Below, one piece after another: positions 42,428 to 52,406 of a DNA stretch of 64,000 nt. The notes under the pieces were generated by a model. That model had not been told where the DNA came from. It saw nothing but the letters and a program-made list of their open reading frames with translations, and searched no databases. This DNA is from Sphingomonas sp. 3P27F8 (GTDB lineage Bacteria; Pseudomonadota; Alphaproteobacteria; Sphingomonadales; Sphingomonadaceae). Both the position numbers and the translations under genes were made by a program. Each line of letters opens with the position of its first letter. The stretch's first letter is position 1. Location: contig NZ_SCNL01000003.1 in NCBI RefSeq assembly GCF_005502745.1, positions 244,991-308,990 on the forward strand. Reading direction: 5' to 3'.

Positions 42428-43750
42428 ATGAGCAAGCGGCTCACCACCTATATCATGATCGCGCTGGTCCTTGGACTCGTCTGCGGACTGGCGCTGAACA
42501 TGTCGCTGGCGGACGGAAGCAGCGCATCGCAGGCGCGGCTGGAATCGCTGGCCGGTTATTTCTCGATCGTCACCACGGTGTTTCTGCGCCTGATCAAGAT
42601 GATAATCGCGCCGCTCGTTTTTGCCACGCTTGTTTCCGGCATCGCGCAGATGGGGGACACCAAGGCACTCGGCCGGATCGGCGCGCGGAGCCTGGCCTGG
42701 TTCATATCGGCCAGCCTATTGTCGCTGGGGCTGGGGCTGGCGCTCGTCAACCTGTTCCAGCCCGGTGTTGGCGTTCATCTTGCGCTCCCCGCAGCGAGCG
42801 CCGCCAGCGGGGTGGAGACCGCCGCTTTCAACCTCAAGGACTTCATCGCCCACATCTTCCCCAGCTCGATGGTGGATGCGATGGCGAAGAACGAAATCCT
42901 GCAGATCGTGATCTTCTCCATCTTCGTCGGCGTGGCGATCACCGCCGTTGGAGAGAAAGCCGCTCCGCTGGTGCGAGCGATTGACGCGCTCGTCCATGTG
43001 ATGTTGCAGATCACCGATTATGTGATGCGCTTCGCCCCGTTCGCGGTATTCGCGGCGGTCGCCGGCACGCTCACGGAGCGCGGGCCAAAGGTGATCGGCC
43101 AACTCGCCTATTTCATGGGCACCTTCTATCTGTCGATGTTCATCCTGTGGCTGGTGCTCCTGGCGATCGGCGCGCTGTTTATCGGGCGCCGCATTATCGA
43201 GCTGGTCCGCTATGTGCGCGAGCCTTTGCTGGTGGCCTTCTCCACCGCCTCGTCGGAAGCTGCTTATCCGCGCATGCTGGAGGCACTGGATCGCTTCGGC
43301 GTGCCGCCGCGCGTCGCCAGTTTCGTGCTCCCGCTGGGCTATTCGTTCAACCTCGACGGCTCGATGATCTACATGGGGTTCGCGACTTTGTTCGTGGCAC
43401 AGGCCTATGGCATTCATCTGCCACTGGCGACCCAGATCACGATGCTGCTGGTGCTGATGGTGACATCGAAGGGCATCGCCGGTGTCCCGCGCGCCAGCCT
43501 CGTGGTGATCGCGGCGACGATGCCGATGTTCAATATCCCCGAGGCGGGCCTGCTGTTGATCCTTGCGGTGGATCACTTTCTGGACATGGGTCGCAGCGCC
43601 ACGAACGTGGTGGGCAACGCCGTCGCCAGCGCGGTAATCGCGAAATGGGAGGGTGGATTCGACCGCGCCGAGCCTGTCTCGATCGAACCGCCCCACGCGC
43701 CCAGCGGGCATGGCCCGGCGCGCGAGGTGGAAAGCTTCCGCGAGATCTGA
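42428..43750 (+). CDS. Dicarboxylate/amino acid:cation symporter (DAACS family)
   Basis: The 440-residue membrane protein from ATG 42428 (GGGAG upstream) has about eight spans plus re-entrant loops. Family motifs are MIIAPLVFATLVSGIAQMGD, the serine-rich hairpin AFSTASSEAAYPRM, LGYSFNLDGSMIYMGFATLFVAQAYG and ATNVVGNAVAS. It takes up C4-dicarboxylates or acidic amino acids with Na+ or H+. It may pair functionally with the divergent peptidase; that is inference. Confidence 0.9.
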   Translation: MSKRLTTYIMIALVLGLVCGLALNMSLADGSSASQARLESLAGYFSIVTTVFLRLIKMIIAPLVFATLVSGIAQMGDTKALGRIGARSLAWFISASLLSLGLGLALVNLFQPGVGVHLALPAASAASGVETAAFNLKDFIAHIFPSSMVDAMAKNEILQIVIFSIFVGVAITAVGEKAAPLVRAIDALVHVMLQITDYVMRFAPFAVFAAVAGTLTERGPKVIGQLAYFMGTFYLSMFILWLVLLAIGALFIGRRIIELVRYVREPLLVAFSTASSEAAYPRMLEALDRFGVPPRVASFVLPLGYSFNLDGSMIYMGFATLFVAQAYGIHLPLATQITMLLVLMVTSKGIAGVPRASLVVIAATMPMFNIPEAGLLLILAVDHFLDMGRSATNVVGNAVASAVIAKWEGGFDRAEPVSIEPPHAPSGHGPAREVESFREI

Positions 43751-43754
43751 TCGG

Positions 43755-45806
43755 TCAGCCGGACCGTAACAGTGCCACGCCTGCCTCCCGCTCAAACAGA
43801 TAGAGCGCGGTTCGGGCCGCCTGCCCGCGCTCACCCGAAAGGCCACCGTCGCGATCGATCAGCAGCCTGGCATCGTCGGTCGCGGGCGGCAGCAACTCAC
43901 CGAGCTGCTCGGCGGTCGCGATGCGGAACACGGCCTCGCCGGATTGGCGTGTGCCGAGCAGTTCGCCCCCCCCGCGCAGCCGCAGATCCTCCTCCGCGAT
44001 ACGGAAGCCGTCATTGGTGTCGCGCATAAGCGCCAGCCGTGCACGCGAGGTTTCGGACAGTGCACGACCTCGCAGCAGCAGGCATACCGAATGCCCCCCA
44101 CCACGCCCGACACGTCCGCGAAGCTGGTGAAGCTGCGCCAGCCCGAAGCGGTCGGCATGCTCGATCACGATCAGCGTGGCGTTGGGCACGTCCACGCCCA
44201 CCTCGATCACCGTCGTCGCCACCAGTACGCCGTGCCGACCGGCGGCGAAGGCTGCCATTACCGCGTCTTTCTCCGGCCCCTTCATCCGTCCGTGGATCAA
44301 TCCCACGCGGTCGCCGAAGCGCCCCGCCAGTGCAGCCGCGCGAGCTTCTGCCGCAGCAAGATCGCTCTTCTCGCTTTCCTCTACCAGCGGGCAGACCCAA
44401 TAAGCCTGCTTACCCTCAGCGAGATGCCGGCCGAGCGCCTCGACCACCTCGCCGAGCCGCTCCTCGCTGATGACGCGCGTCTCGATCGGCTCGCGGCCGG
44501 GCGGCATTTCGTCGAGATGACTCTGATCCATCTCGCCATATTGCGCGAGCGTCAGCGTGCGCGGGATCGGGGTAGCGGTCATCGCCAGCACGTGCGGCGT
44601 CGTCCGCCCCTTCGCCGTTAGCGCCATCCGTTCCGCCACGCCGAAGCGATGCTGCTCGTCCACAACCACCAGACCGAGATCGCGATAACCGACCGCCTCC
44701 TGAAAGATCGCATGGGTGCCGACGAGAATATCGATCGAGCCGTCCGCCAGCCCCATCAGCGTTGCTTCCCGCACACGGCCTTTGTCACGGCCGGTGAGCA
44801 CCGCCACCTCCACCGGCATACCATAAAGCGTGCGCCGCAGCGTTTCGTAATGCTGGCGCGCCAGTATCTCCGTCGGCGCGAGCATCGCTCCCTGCGCGCC
44901 TGCCTCAACCGCGATCAGCAGCGCCATCGTCGCCACCAGCGTTTTACCAGAGCCGACGTCGCCTTGCAGCAGCCGCAACATCGGCGCCTCCTGCGCCAGA
45001 TCGCCCTCAATCTCCCGCCCGGTCCTGGATTGTGCGCCGGTCAACGCATAGGGCAGCTTCAGCATGTCGCGCAGCCGCCCGTCGCCACGCAGCGCCCGTC
45101 CGCGCCGCCGTCGCGTGTCCGCACGCACCAACGTGAGCGCGAGCTGATTGGCGAACACCTCGTCATAGGCCAGTCGCGCGCGGGCCACCGCATCCGAGGG
45201 ATCGGCATGAATTCGTGTTATCGCCTCGCGCCAGCCCACCCAGTTGCGCTTTGCCTTGAGGCTCGGCTCGATCCATTCCGGGAGATCGGGCGCGCGCTCG
45301 AGCGCCTGCTGGATCAGCCCGCCGAGCCGGCGCGAGGTTATCCCCTCGGACAGCGGATAGATCGGTTCACGCTCGCGAAACCCGTCGTCCCCCTCGATGT
45401 CAGGATGAACGATCTGTAGTTCCTGACCATAGCTTTCGAGCTTACCAGAGATGCGCACCGCGTCGCCAATCGGATAGAGCTTGCGCACCCAACCCGACGA
45501 TCCGCCGAAATAGACGAGGCTGACGTGGTTCCCCGCAACATCCACCGCACTCACCCGCGTCGGCGCACGCGCCCCGCCACTGCTTCGTATATCCTTCGGG
45601 GTAAGCGTGATCGCGATTATCCGCCCCGCATCGCTCGCCGCCAGCGTCTCGCGCGGCCAGCGATCGATCCAGCCGCTCGGCAGGTGGAACAGCAGATCGA
45701 TCACGCGCGCGATTCCCAGCCGGTCGAGCGGTTTCGCCAGCGCCGGCCCGACGCCCTTCAGCGCGGTGATCTCGGCGAACAGCGGATTGAGGATATCGGG
45801 TCTCAT
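43755..45806 (-). CDS. recG: ATP-dependent DNA helicase RecG
   Basis: RecG remodels stalled forks and Holliday junctions. The product from ATG 45806 has 683 residues: wedge domain with LKGVGPALAKPLDRLGI and an OB fold, then superfamily 2 motifs LLQGDVGSGKTLVATMAL (Walker A), LAPTEILARQHY, GLVVVDEQHRFGVAER, LAMTATPIPRTLTL, GEMDQSHLDEMPPGR, TTVIEVGVDVPNAT and QLRGRVGRG. Divergent from sdhE. An in-frame ATG at 45821 is possible; a 5' extension to 46163 is not family-like. Confidence 0.94.
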   Translation of the reverse strand: MRPDILNPLFAEITALKGVGPALAKPLDRLGIARVIDLLFHLPSGWIDRWPRETLAASDAGRIIAITLTPKDIRSSGGARAPTRVSAVDVAGNHVSLVYFGGSSGWVRKLYPIGDAVRISGKLESYGQELQIVHPDIEGDDGFREREPIYPLSEGITSRRLGGLIQQALERAPDLPEWIEPSLKAKRNWVGWREAITRIHADPSDAVARARLAYDEVFANQLALTLVRADTRRRRGRALRGDGRLRDMLKLPYALTGAQSRTGREIEGDLAQEAPMLRLLQGDVGSGKTLVATMALLIAVEAGAQGAMLAPTEILARQHYETLRRTLYGMPVEVAVLTGRDKGRVREATLMGLADGSIDILVGTHAIFQEAVGYRDLGLVVVDEQHRFGVAERMALTAKGRTTPHVLAMTATPIPRTLTLAQYGEMDQSHLDEMPPGREPIETRVISEERLGEVVEALGRHLAEGKQAYWVCPLVEESEKSDLAAAEARAAALAGRFGDRVGLIHGRMKGPEKDAVMAAFAAGRHGVLVATTVIEVGVDVPNATLIVIEHADRFGLAQLHQLRGRVGRGGGHSVCLLLRGRALSETSRARLALMRDTNDGFRIAEEDLRLRGGGELLGTRQSGEAVFRIATAEQLGELLPPATDDARLLIDRDGGLSGERGQAARTALYLFEREAGVALLRSG

Positions 45807-45877
45807 GACTACATGGCGCATTACCCGCACCCGACGCGCGCCGCCAGCGCCCGCCGGGCAATTGACGTTGAGGACCG

Positions 45878-46144
45878 ATGGACCACGCAATACGCCTGAA
45901 ACGCCTGAAGTTCCGCGCCTGGCATCGCGGCGTGCGCGAGGCCGACCTGATGATCGGCGGCTTCTTCGACGCGCACCACCTCGATTGGAGCGCTGAGGAG
46001 CTTGACTGGTTCGAGGCGCTGCTCGAGGAGCAGGACGTCGATATAATGGGTTGGGCGATCGGCTCCATCCCATGCCCGCCCGAATGGGACGGCGCGATGA
46101 TGCAGGCGATGCGCGGCCTGAATTATGTGCAGGTGCCGAAATAG
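45878..46144 (+). CDS. sdhE: Succinate dehydrogenase assembly factor SdhE
   Basis: The 88-residue protein promotes covalent attachment of FAD to succinate dehydrogenase. The motif R-G-x-x-E-x-D is present in WHRGVREADLMIGGFFD, followed by WFEALLEEQDVDIMGWAIG. It is divergent from recG and lies 82 bases before mfd. Confidence 0.92.
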   Translation: MDHAIRLKRLKFRAWHRGVREADLMIGGFFDAHHLDWSAEELDWFEALLEEQDVDIMGWAIGSIPCPPEWDGAMMQAMRGLNYVQVPK

Positions 46145-46226
46145 GCAGGCGACATGCCAGCACGCTCGCATGTCATACGCGCAAGGCCCCGGTTTCCGCC
46201 GTGGTGACGACCTGAAAAAGAAGAAC

Positions 46227-49200
46227 ATGCCCGAACTCAACCAGATACTTGCCGCCACAAAGCCAATCACCCTGGCGGGCGTGCCGGCGGGCTTCCTGCC
46301 CTCGTTGCTGGCGGACCTGGCGCGCGCGGCCACCCGGCGCGCGGTGTTCATCGCGCCTGACGAGGCGGCGATGCGGGCGATCGCGGCGACCGCCCATTTC
46401 TTCGCGCCGGAACTGGAGATCATCGACTTTCCGGCGTGGGACTGCCTGCCTTATGATCGCGCCTCCCCCACGCTGCGCGTGATGGCGGAACGGATCGGGG
46501 CGGTGCATCGCCTGCAGCAGAAGCGACGCGGCCCGCAGCTCGTGCTTACTACGGCGAACGCCGCCACGCAGCGCACGCTTACCCCGTTCCGCATCCGCCA
46601 GCTTGTCGCAAACCTGAAGCCGGGCGAGCGGATCGGCCTGGATCGGCTCGCCGCACTGCTTCAAGCCAATGGATATGTCCGCACCGACACGGTGCATGAC
46701 GCCGGCGAATATGCGATTCGCGGCGGCATCGTCGATCTCTTCCCAAGCGGCGAATCGCAGGCGCTGCGGCTCGATTTTTTCGGGGACGAGATCGAGAGCG
46801 TCCGCACCTTCGATCCCGACGACCAGCGCACCACCGGGCGGGTCGACGGCTTCACGCTGCTTCCAGCCTCGGAGGCGCTGCTCGACGAGGATAGCGTAAG
46901 GCGCTTCCGCAGCCGCTATCGCGAAACCTTCGGCGCCACCGCCACCGGTGATCCGCTGTACCAGGCCGTGAGCGAGGGACGGCGGCTGGCAGGGATGGAA
47001 CATTGGCTGCCGCTGTTCGAGGAAAAGCTCGCAACTTTCTTCGATCACATCGGCGACGATGCGCTCGTGGTGCGCGACAACGGCGTAATCGCCGCCGCCG
47101 AGGGACGGCTGGAGGCGATCGCCGACTATTACGAGAATCGCAAGCGCGCCGAGGCGGCCCAGCCCGGCAGCTATCGCGCGCTGCCAGCTCGGACGCTGTA
47201 CCTGGACGACGCCGAATGGCGCGCGGCGCTCCAGGCTGCCACCGTCCATACCGCCACCCCTTTCCACGAGCCAGAATCAGCTGGGGTGGTCGACTTCGGC
47301 GTCGATGGTGCGCGCGATTTCGGTGCGGAGCGCGCGTCCGGCGTCAACGTCTATGAGGCGGTAGTCGCGCACCTCGCCAAGTTGCGCAGGGAAGGCCGCA
47401 CGCCGGTGCTGGCAAGCTACTCCGGTGGCGCACGCGAGCGGCTGGCCAGCCTGCTGAAGGATCACGGCCTGAGCGGCGCAAAGCCGGTCGATACATGGCA
47501 GCAGGCGCTGGGCATCGGCGAGACGCAGGTCGCGCTGATCGTCCTGCCGCTCGATCACGGCTTCACCGCGCCGGGCGTCGCGGTACTGACCGAGCAGGAC
47601 ATGCTGGGAGACCGGCTGATCCGACGGCACAGGCGCCGCAAGTCCGCCGATGCATTTCTTGCCGAACTGGCGACGCTCACGCCCGGCGATCTGGTGGTGC
47701 ACGTCGATCACGGCATCGGGCGGTATGAGGGGCTGACATCGATCCCGGTCGGCAAGGCCCCGCATGATTGCGTCGCGCTCACTTACGCGGGCGGCGACAA
47801 GCTCTACGTGCCGGTCGAGAATCTAGAGGTGCTATCGCGCTATGGCTCCAGTGAAGAGGGCGCGGCGCTCGACAGGCTAGGCGGCGAAGCGTGGCAGCGC
47901 CGCAAATCCAAGATGAAGGAGCGCATCCGCGAGATCGCGGGAGAGCTGATCGCGGTTGCCGCCGAGCGTGCGTTGCGCTCGGGCGAGGTCGCTGAGCCGG
48001 ACTCCAATGGCTATCCCACCTTCGTCGATCGCTTCCCGTATGAGGAAACCGACGATCAGGATCGCGCGATCGAGGATGTGCTCGGCGATCTTTCCGCCGG
48101 CAAGCCGATGGACCGGCTGGTCGTCGGCGATGTCGGCTTCGGCAAGACGGAGGTGGCGTTGCGCGCTGCGTTCGTCGCGGCGATGGCCGGGATGCAGGTG
48201 GCGGTGGTCTGCCCCACCACCCTGCTCGCGCGGCAGCATTTCCAGAATTTCGTCGCTCGCTTTGAAGGTTTTCCGCTGAACATCGGTCGCCTCTCCCGCC
48301 TCGTCACGGCCGGCGAGGCGAAGGCCACGCGCGAGCGCATCGCCTCGGGCGATATCGATATCGTGGTGGGCACACACGCAATCCTGGCGAAGAGCGTGGA
48401 ATTCAAGCGGCTCGGCCTTGTCATCGTTGACGAAGAGCAGCGCTTCGGCGTCACCCACAAGGAACGGCTGAAGGCGCTGAAGGCGGACGTCCACGTCCTC
48501 ACCCTCACCGCCACGCCGATCCCGCGCACCTTACAGATGGCAATGTCGGGCCTGCGCGAACTTTCGGTGATCCAGACCCCGCCCGTCGATCGGCTCGCGG
48601 TGCGCACCTATGTGATGCCATGGGATCCGGTTGTGCTGCGAGAGGCGCTCCTGCGCGAGCATTATCGCGGTGGGCAAAGCTTCCTTGTCACCCCGCGCAT
48701 TGCCGATCTGCCGGATATCGAGGAATATCTGCGCAGCGAGGTGCCGGAAATCCGTTACGTCATCGCACACGGCCAGATGGCCCCCAGCGAGGTGGAAGAG
48801 CGGATGAGCGCCTTCTACGACAAGAAGTTCGAGGTGCTTGTCTCCACCTCGATCATCGAGAGCGGGATCGATATCCCGTCCGCCAACACGATGATCGTCA
48901 ACCGCGCCGATCGGTTCGGCCTCGCGCAGCTATATCAGCTTCGCGGGCGTGTCGGCCGCTCGAAGACGCGTGCCTATGCCTATCTCGTCACGCCGCCGGA
49001 GCGGCAGATGACCGATACCGCCGAAAAGCGGCTGAAGGTGCTTTCCGATCTCGATTCCCTGGGGGCCGGCTTCCAGCTCGCCAGCCACGATCTCGACATC
49101 CGCGGCGCGGGCAACCTGCTTGGCGACGAACAGTCCGGCCACATCAGGGAAGTCGGCTACGAACTGTACCAGTCGATGCTGGAGGAGGCGATCCTGGAGG

Positions 49201-49682
49201 CCAAGGCGGGCGGCCTTGCCCAGCGGCGGCGCGATTTCTCTCCTCAGATCACAGTCGACGCGCCGATCCTTATCCCCGAGGAATATGTGCCGGACCTCGA
49301 TCTGCGCATGGGGCTTTACCGTCGGCTCAACGAGCTGGATGACAAGCAGGCGCTGGAATCCTTCGCCGCTGAGATGATCGACCGGTTCGGCAAGCTTCCT
49401 GAAGCTACCGAGAACCTGATCCGCGTGATCGAGATCAAGATGAACGCCAAGAAGGCGTGCGTGGCGAAAATGGATATCGGGCCGAAGGGCGCGCTCGTGA
49501 CTTTCCACGATGATCGGCCGCCGAACGTCGAAGGGTTGCTCGCCTATGTTCAGCGGCTCGGCGCCATCGCGAAGCTCAGGCCGGATTCGAAATTCGCACT
49601 TACACGGTCATGGCCGGATGCGGATGCGCGGCTTAACGGTGCGCTGCAATTGTCGAAGGGGTTGGCGAAGGCCGCGGGTTGA
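46227..49682 (+). CDS. mfd: Transcription-repair coupling factor Mfd
   Basis: Mfd removes RNA polymerase stalled at lesions and recruits UvrABC. The 1151-residue product from ATG 46227 has the UvrB-homology N-terminal part (WDCLPYDRASPTLRVMAER, GEYAIRGGIVDLFPSG), the RNA-polymerase-interacting CarD-like domain (GDLVVHVDHGIGRYEGL), and the RecG-like motor (VGDVGFGKTEVALRAAF, VIVDEEQRFGVTHKE, LTATPIPRTLQMAMSGLRELS, QLRGRVGRSKTRAYAYL), followed by the TRCF C-terminal domain. A short palindromic unit lies just before the start. Its end overlaps the convergent EAL gene by 50 bases. Confidence 0.96.
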   Translation: MPELNQILAATKPITLAGVPAGFLPSLLADLARAATRRAVFIAPDEAAMRAIAATAHFFAPELEIIDFPAWDCLPYDRASPTLRVMAERIGAVHRLQQKRRGPQLVLTTANAATQRTLTPFRIRQLVANLKPGERIGLDRLAALLQANGYVRTDTVHDAGEYAIRGGIVDLFPSGESQALRLDFFGDEIESVRTFDPDDQRTTGRVDGFTLLPASEALLDEDSVRRFRSRYRETFGATATGDPLYQAVSEGRRLAGMEHWLPLFEEKLATFFDHIGDDALVVRDNGVIAAAEGRLEAIADYYENRKRAEAAQPGSYRALPARTLYLDDAEWRAALQAATVHTATPFHEPESAGVVDFGVDGARDFGAERASGVNVYEAVVAHLAKLRREGRTPVLASYSGGARERLASLLKDHGLSGAKPVDTWQQALGIGETQVALIVLPLDHGFTAPGVAVLTEQDMLGDRLIRRHRRRKSADAFLAELATLTPGDLVVHVDHGIGRYEGLTSIPVGKAPHDCVALTYAGGDKLYVPVENLEVLSRYGSSEEGAALDRLGGEAWQRRKSKMKERIREIAGELIAVAAERALRSGEVAEPDSNGYPTFVDRFPYEETDDQDRAIEDVLGDLSAGKPMDRLVVGDVGFGKTEVALRAAFVAAMAGMQVAVVCPTTLLARQHFQNFVARFEGFPLNIGRLSRLVTAGEAKATRERIASGDIDIVVGTHAILAKSVEFKRLGLVIVDEEQRFGVTHKERLKALKADVHVLTLTATPIPRTLQMAMSGLRELSVIQTPPVDRLAVRTYVMPWDPVVLREALLREHYRGGQSFLVTPRIADLPDIEEYLRSEVPEIRYVIAHGQMAPSEVEERMSAFYDKKFEVLVSTSIIESGIDIPSANTMIVNRADRFGLAQLYQLRGRVGRSKTRAYAYLVTPPERQMTDTAEKRLKVLSDLDSLGAGFQLASHDLDIRGAGNLLGDEQSGHIREVGYELYQSMLEEAILEAKAGGLAQRRRDFSPQITVDAPILIPEEYVPDLDLRMGLYRRLNELDDKQALESFAAEMIDRFGKLPEATENLIRVIEIKMNAKKACVAKMDIGPKGALVTFHDDRPPNVEGLLAYVQRLGAIAKLRPDSKFALTRSWPDADARLNGALQLSKGLAKAAG

Positions 49683-51279
49683 GCGACCAGCCTGCCACCA
49701 GCGCCGCCAGCCCGTCGGAATCGAGCGGCCCGGCGCACAGATAGCCCTGATAGAGATCACAGCCCTCGCCGGCGAGCATGTCGCGCTCGGTGGCCGTTTC
49801 CACGCCCTCGGCGATCGTTGCGAGCCCCAGCGCATGCGCCATCGCGATCACCCCGCGCACGATGATCCGGTCACGTGCCGATCCGGCGATATCGCGCGTG
49901 AGGCTGCGGTCGATCTTCAGGTAATCGAGCGGGAGCGCCTTGAGATAGGCGAGGCTCGAATAACCCGTGCCGAAATCGTCGATCGCGACGCGCAATCCCT
50001 GTTCGCGCAGCGCCCCGAGCGCCACGGCGGCCACCTCCAGATCGCCGATCAGGCCCGTTTCCGTGATCTCGGCGGTCATTCGCGCGCGCGCGATCCCGCT
50101 CTCCTCGACATGACCGATGAAGCGCTGAACGAAATCCGGCCGCGCCACGTCCGCCGCCGTCACGTTCACCGCGAGCCGCAACCGCTTGAGCACGTCCGGC
50201 CAGCGCGAGGCGGCATAAAGCGAGCGCACCAATATGTGTTCGGACAACGCTGCGCCCAGATCGGCGCGATCGGCGGCGGCGAACAGCGTTTCCGCGCCGA
50301 GGGTGCCAAGCGTGGGGTGATCCCACCGAGCCAGCGCCTCGACGCCGGTGATATCGCCGGACGCGAGCATCACCTGCGGCTGGAACAGGATCGCAATCTC
50401 GTCCCGGTCGATGGCGCGATGCAGATCGGCCGCCAGGCGCACGAGCGGCGCCGCATAACTTCGCGTCGATTGGTGCACGGTCGCACTGTCACTGGCGCGG
50501 GCGGCGTCCAGCGCATCACGCGCGCGCGCCTGCAACTCCGCCGCGGCAACACCGCGCGCCACGCCGATCCGGGCGCCCAGGTTGACCATCGCATCGCCCG
50601 TATCGAAAGGCCGCGCGAGCGACGTCTCGATCGCGCTGACCACCTTCGTGACGGTTTCCTCCTCGGTCGCAAGCGCTATCTCAAACGCGGCACCGTCGCC
50701 GCGCGCGATCTGGCGGTTGCCAGCCGCGACGAACTGCACGGCGTCCACGATCCGCGCAAATGCCGCCGCGAGTAATGAATCTCCGATGGAACGGCCGAAC
50801 GCGGCATTGACGATGTCGAACCGCGTCAGGCTTATCGCCAGCATCGCGAGGGGGTCGCCACCTTCGCCATGCGTGGCAAGGAAGCGCGCGATTTCGCCTG
50901 GTGTGGTCTCACCGCCCCGACGCATGAAAGCCTGCCGACGTACCCGTCTCGCATGCCGTGCAGCAAAGCGCAGCATCGCGAGCAAGGCAGTTGGCTGATC
51001 ACCGACGACGGCGTGGGTCGCTCCAGCATCATACGCCGCCGCGATCGATCGTTCGCTATCGACGATCGCGAGCAGCGCGGCCTGCTGCTCAAACGCCACA
51101 GGCGCCAGCGCCGCCAGCGCCGCCAGCCCGTTCCGCGCATCGACAAGCCGCACGAGCGGCGCCACGTCAGAGGTAATCCACCCGGCAGGCGCGATCATTG
51201 GCTCCAGTGCATCGCGGGCGGCATCGGGGGCGATGGCAACCGTGGTTGTCGGCTTCGAAAATGGTTGCGACCCGATCAT
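49633..51279 (-). CDS. Cyclic-di-GMP phosphodiesterase-like protein with degenerate GGDEF and intact EAL domain
   Basis: The 548-residue product from ATG 51279 has an N-terminal receiver-like segment (residues about 35-115), a degenerate GGDEF domain (RFDIVNAAFGRSIGDSLL and ARGDGAAFEI where GGDEF would be, so no cyclase activity expected), and an EAL domain with VEALARW, NVTAADVARP, EITETGLIGD, AIDDFGTGYSSLAYLK, DYLKIDRSLT and TIAEGVET. The EAL catalytic acids appear intact, so hydrolysis of c-di-GMP is likely. The receiver-like part lacks a clear phospho-acceptor context. The 3' end overlaps mfd convergently by 50 bases. Confidence 0.86.
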   Translation of the reverse strand: MIGSQPFSKPTTTVAIAPDAARDALEPMIAPAGWITSDVAPLVRLVDARNGLAALAALAPVAFEQQAALLAIVDSERSIAAAYDAGATHAVVGDQPTALLAMLRFAARHARRVRRQAFMRRGGETTPGEIARFLATHGEGGDPLAMLAISLTRFDIVNAAFGRSIGDSLLAAAFARIVDAVQFVAAGNRQIARGDGAAFEIALATEEETVTKVVSAIETSLARPFDTGDAMVNLGARIGVARGVAAAELQARARDALDAARASDSATVHQSTRSYAAPLVRLAADLHRAIDRDEIAILFQPQVMLASGDITGVEALARWDHPTLGTLGAETLFAAADRADLGAALSEHILVRSLYAASRWPDVLKRLRLAVNVTAADVARPDFVQRFIGHVEESGIARARMTAEITETGLIGDLEVAAVALGALREQGLRVAIDDFGTGYSSLAYLKALPLDYLKIDRSLTRDIAGSARDRIIVRGVIAMAHALGLATIAEGVETATERDMLAGEGCDLYQGYLCAGPLDSDGLAALVAGWSLNPRPSPTPSTIAAHR

Positions 51280-51392
51280 TAAAGTTTTGTTAGCCGCCCG
51301 GGGCGTCCGCGCCAATCAATTCGCGATCGAACCAACACAATAATTGCCGCAGGCTTGCCGCGATGGACCTTAGCCCCTAGCTCTTGCGTACG

Positions 51393-52406
51393 ATGACGTC
51401 TTCAGAATCTGGCGCGTCCCGCACGCTCATGGACGGTTTTGGCCGCTCGATCAGCTATCTGCGGATTTCGGTCACCGATCATTGCGATCTTCGTTGCCGC
51501 TATTGCATGTCGGAGCGGATGACCTTCCTGCCGCGCGACCAGGTGATGACACTGGAAGAAATCGCGGTGATTACCGAGCGGTTTATCGCTCGCGGCGTGC
51601 GCAAAGTCCGCCTGTCGGGTGGCGAACCGCTGGTGAGGCGTGATGTCGTCGATTTGGTGCGTCGGCTGGGCCGGCATGTCGGGACAAGCCTCGACGAACT
51701 GGTGATGACGAGCAATGGCACCCGCCTGGCCGAGCATGCCGACGCGTTGTTCGACGCCGGCATGCGCCGCATCAATATCAGCCTCGACAGCCGGGATCCG
51801 GAGCGGTTCCGCTTCATCACGCGGCATGGCGACGTGGCGCAGGTGATGCGCGGCATCGATGCGGCGCGCACGGCGGGGCTTCGGGTGAAGATCAACATGG
51901 TCGCACTCAAGGGGCTCAACGAGGATGAGATCGGCCCGATGCTCGATTGGTGCGTTGCACAGGGTCTGGATCTGACCCTGATCGAAACGATGCCGCTTGG
52001 CGCGATCGACGAGGATCGTACTGACCGTTTCCTCCCCCTCACCGCCGTGTTCGAGCGGCTTTCCGCCAGCCACGAGCTGGTGCGCGATCATGCGGGATCA
52101 GGCGGGCCCGCAAGATACTGGCGCGTCGGCAGCAGCCGTTCCAGGCTGGGCCTGATTTCTCCGCTTACGGCTAATTTTTGCGACGGCTGCAATCGTGTGC
52201 GCCTGACGACCGACGGGAAGCTATATTCCTGCTTGGGCCACGAAGATCGCGTCGATCTAAAGCGCGCCTTTCGTGACGGCGGGGTTGCCGCGCTCGATAC
52301 CGCAATCGACGACGCGCTGATCTCCAAGCCGTCCCGCCACGACTTCCAGATCGCACATGGCGCGGCGCCGGCGGTATCCCGCCACATGAGCGTCACTGGC
52401 GGATGA
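51393..52406 (+). CDS. moaA: GTP 3',8-cyclase MoaA (molybdenum cofactor synthesis)
   Basis: The radical-SAM enzyme makes 3',8-cyclo-GTP in the first step of molybdopterin synthesis. It carries the N-terminal iron-sulfur motif DHCDLRCRYCMSE (C-x3-C-x2-C), SGGEPLVRRDV, the C-terminal cluster CDGCNRVRLTTDGKLYSCLG, and ends with the usual short tail. From ATG 51393 it has 337 residues; an ATG at 51429 is also possible. The stop overlaps the nadK start (ATGA). Confidence 0.95.
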   Translation: MTSSESGASRTLMDGFGRSISYLRISVTDHCDLRCRYCMSERMTFLPRDQVMTLEEIAVITERFIARGVRKVRLSGGEPLVRRDVVDLVRRLGRHVGTSLDELVMTSNGTRLAEHADALFDAGMRRINISLDSRDPERFRFITRHGDVAQVMRGIDAARTAGLRVKINMVALKGLNEDEIGPMLDWCVAQGLDLTLIETMPLGAIDEDRTDRFLPLTAVFERLSASHELVRDHAGSGGPARYWRVGSSRSRLGLISPLTANFCDGCNRVRLTTDGKLYSCLGHEDRVDLKRAFRDGGVAALDTAIDDALISKPSRHDFQIAHGAAPAVSRHMSVTGG

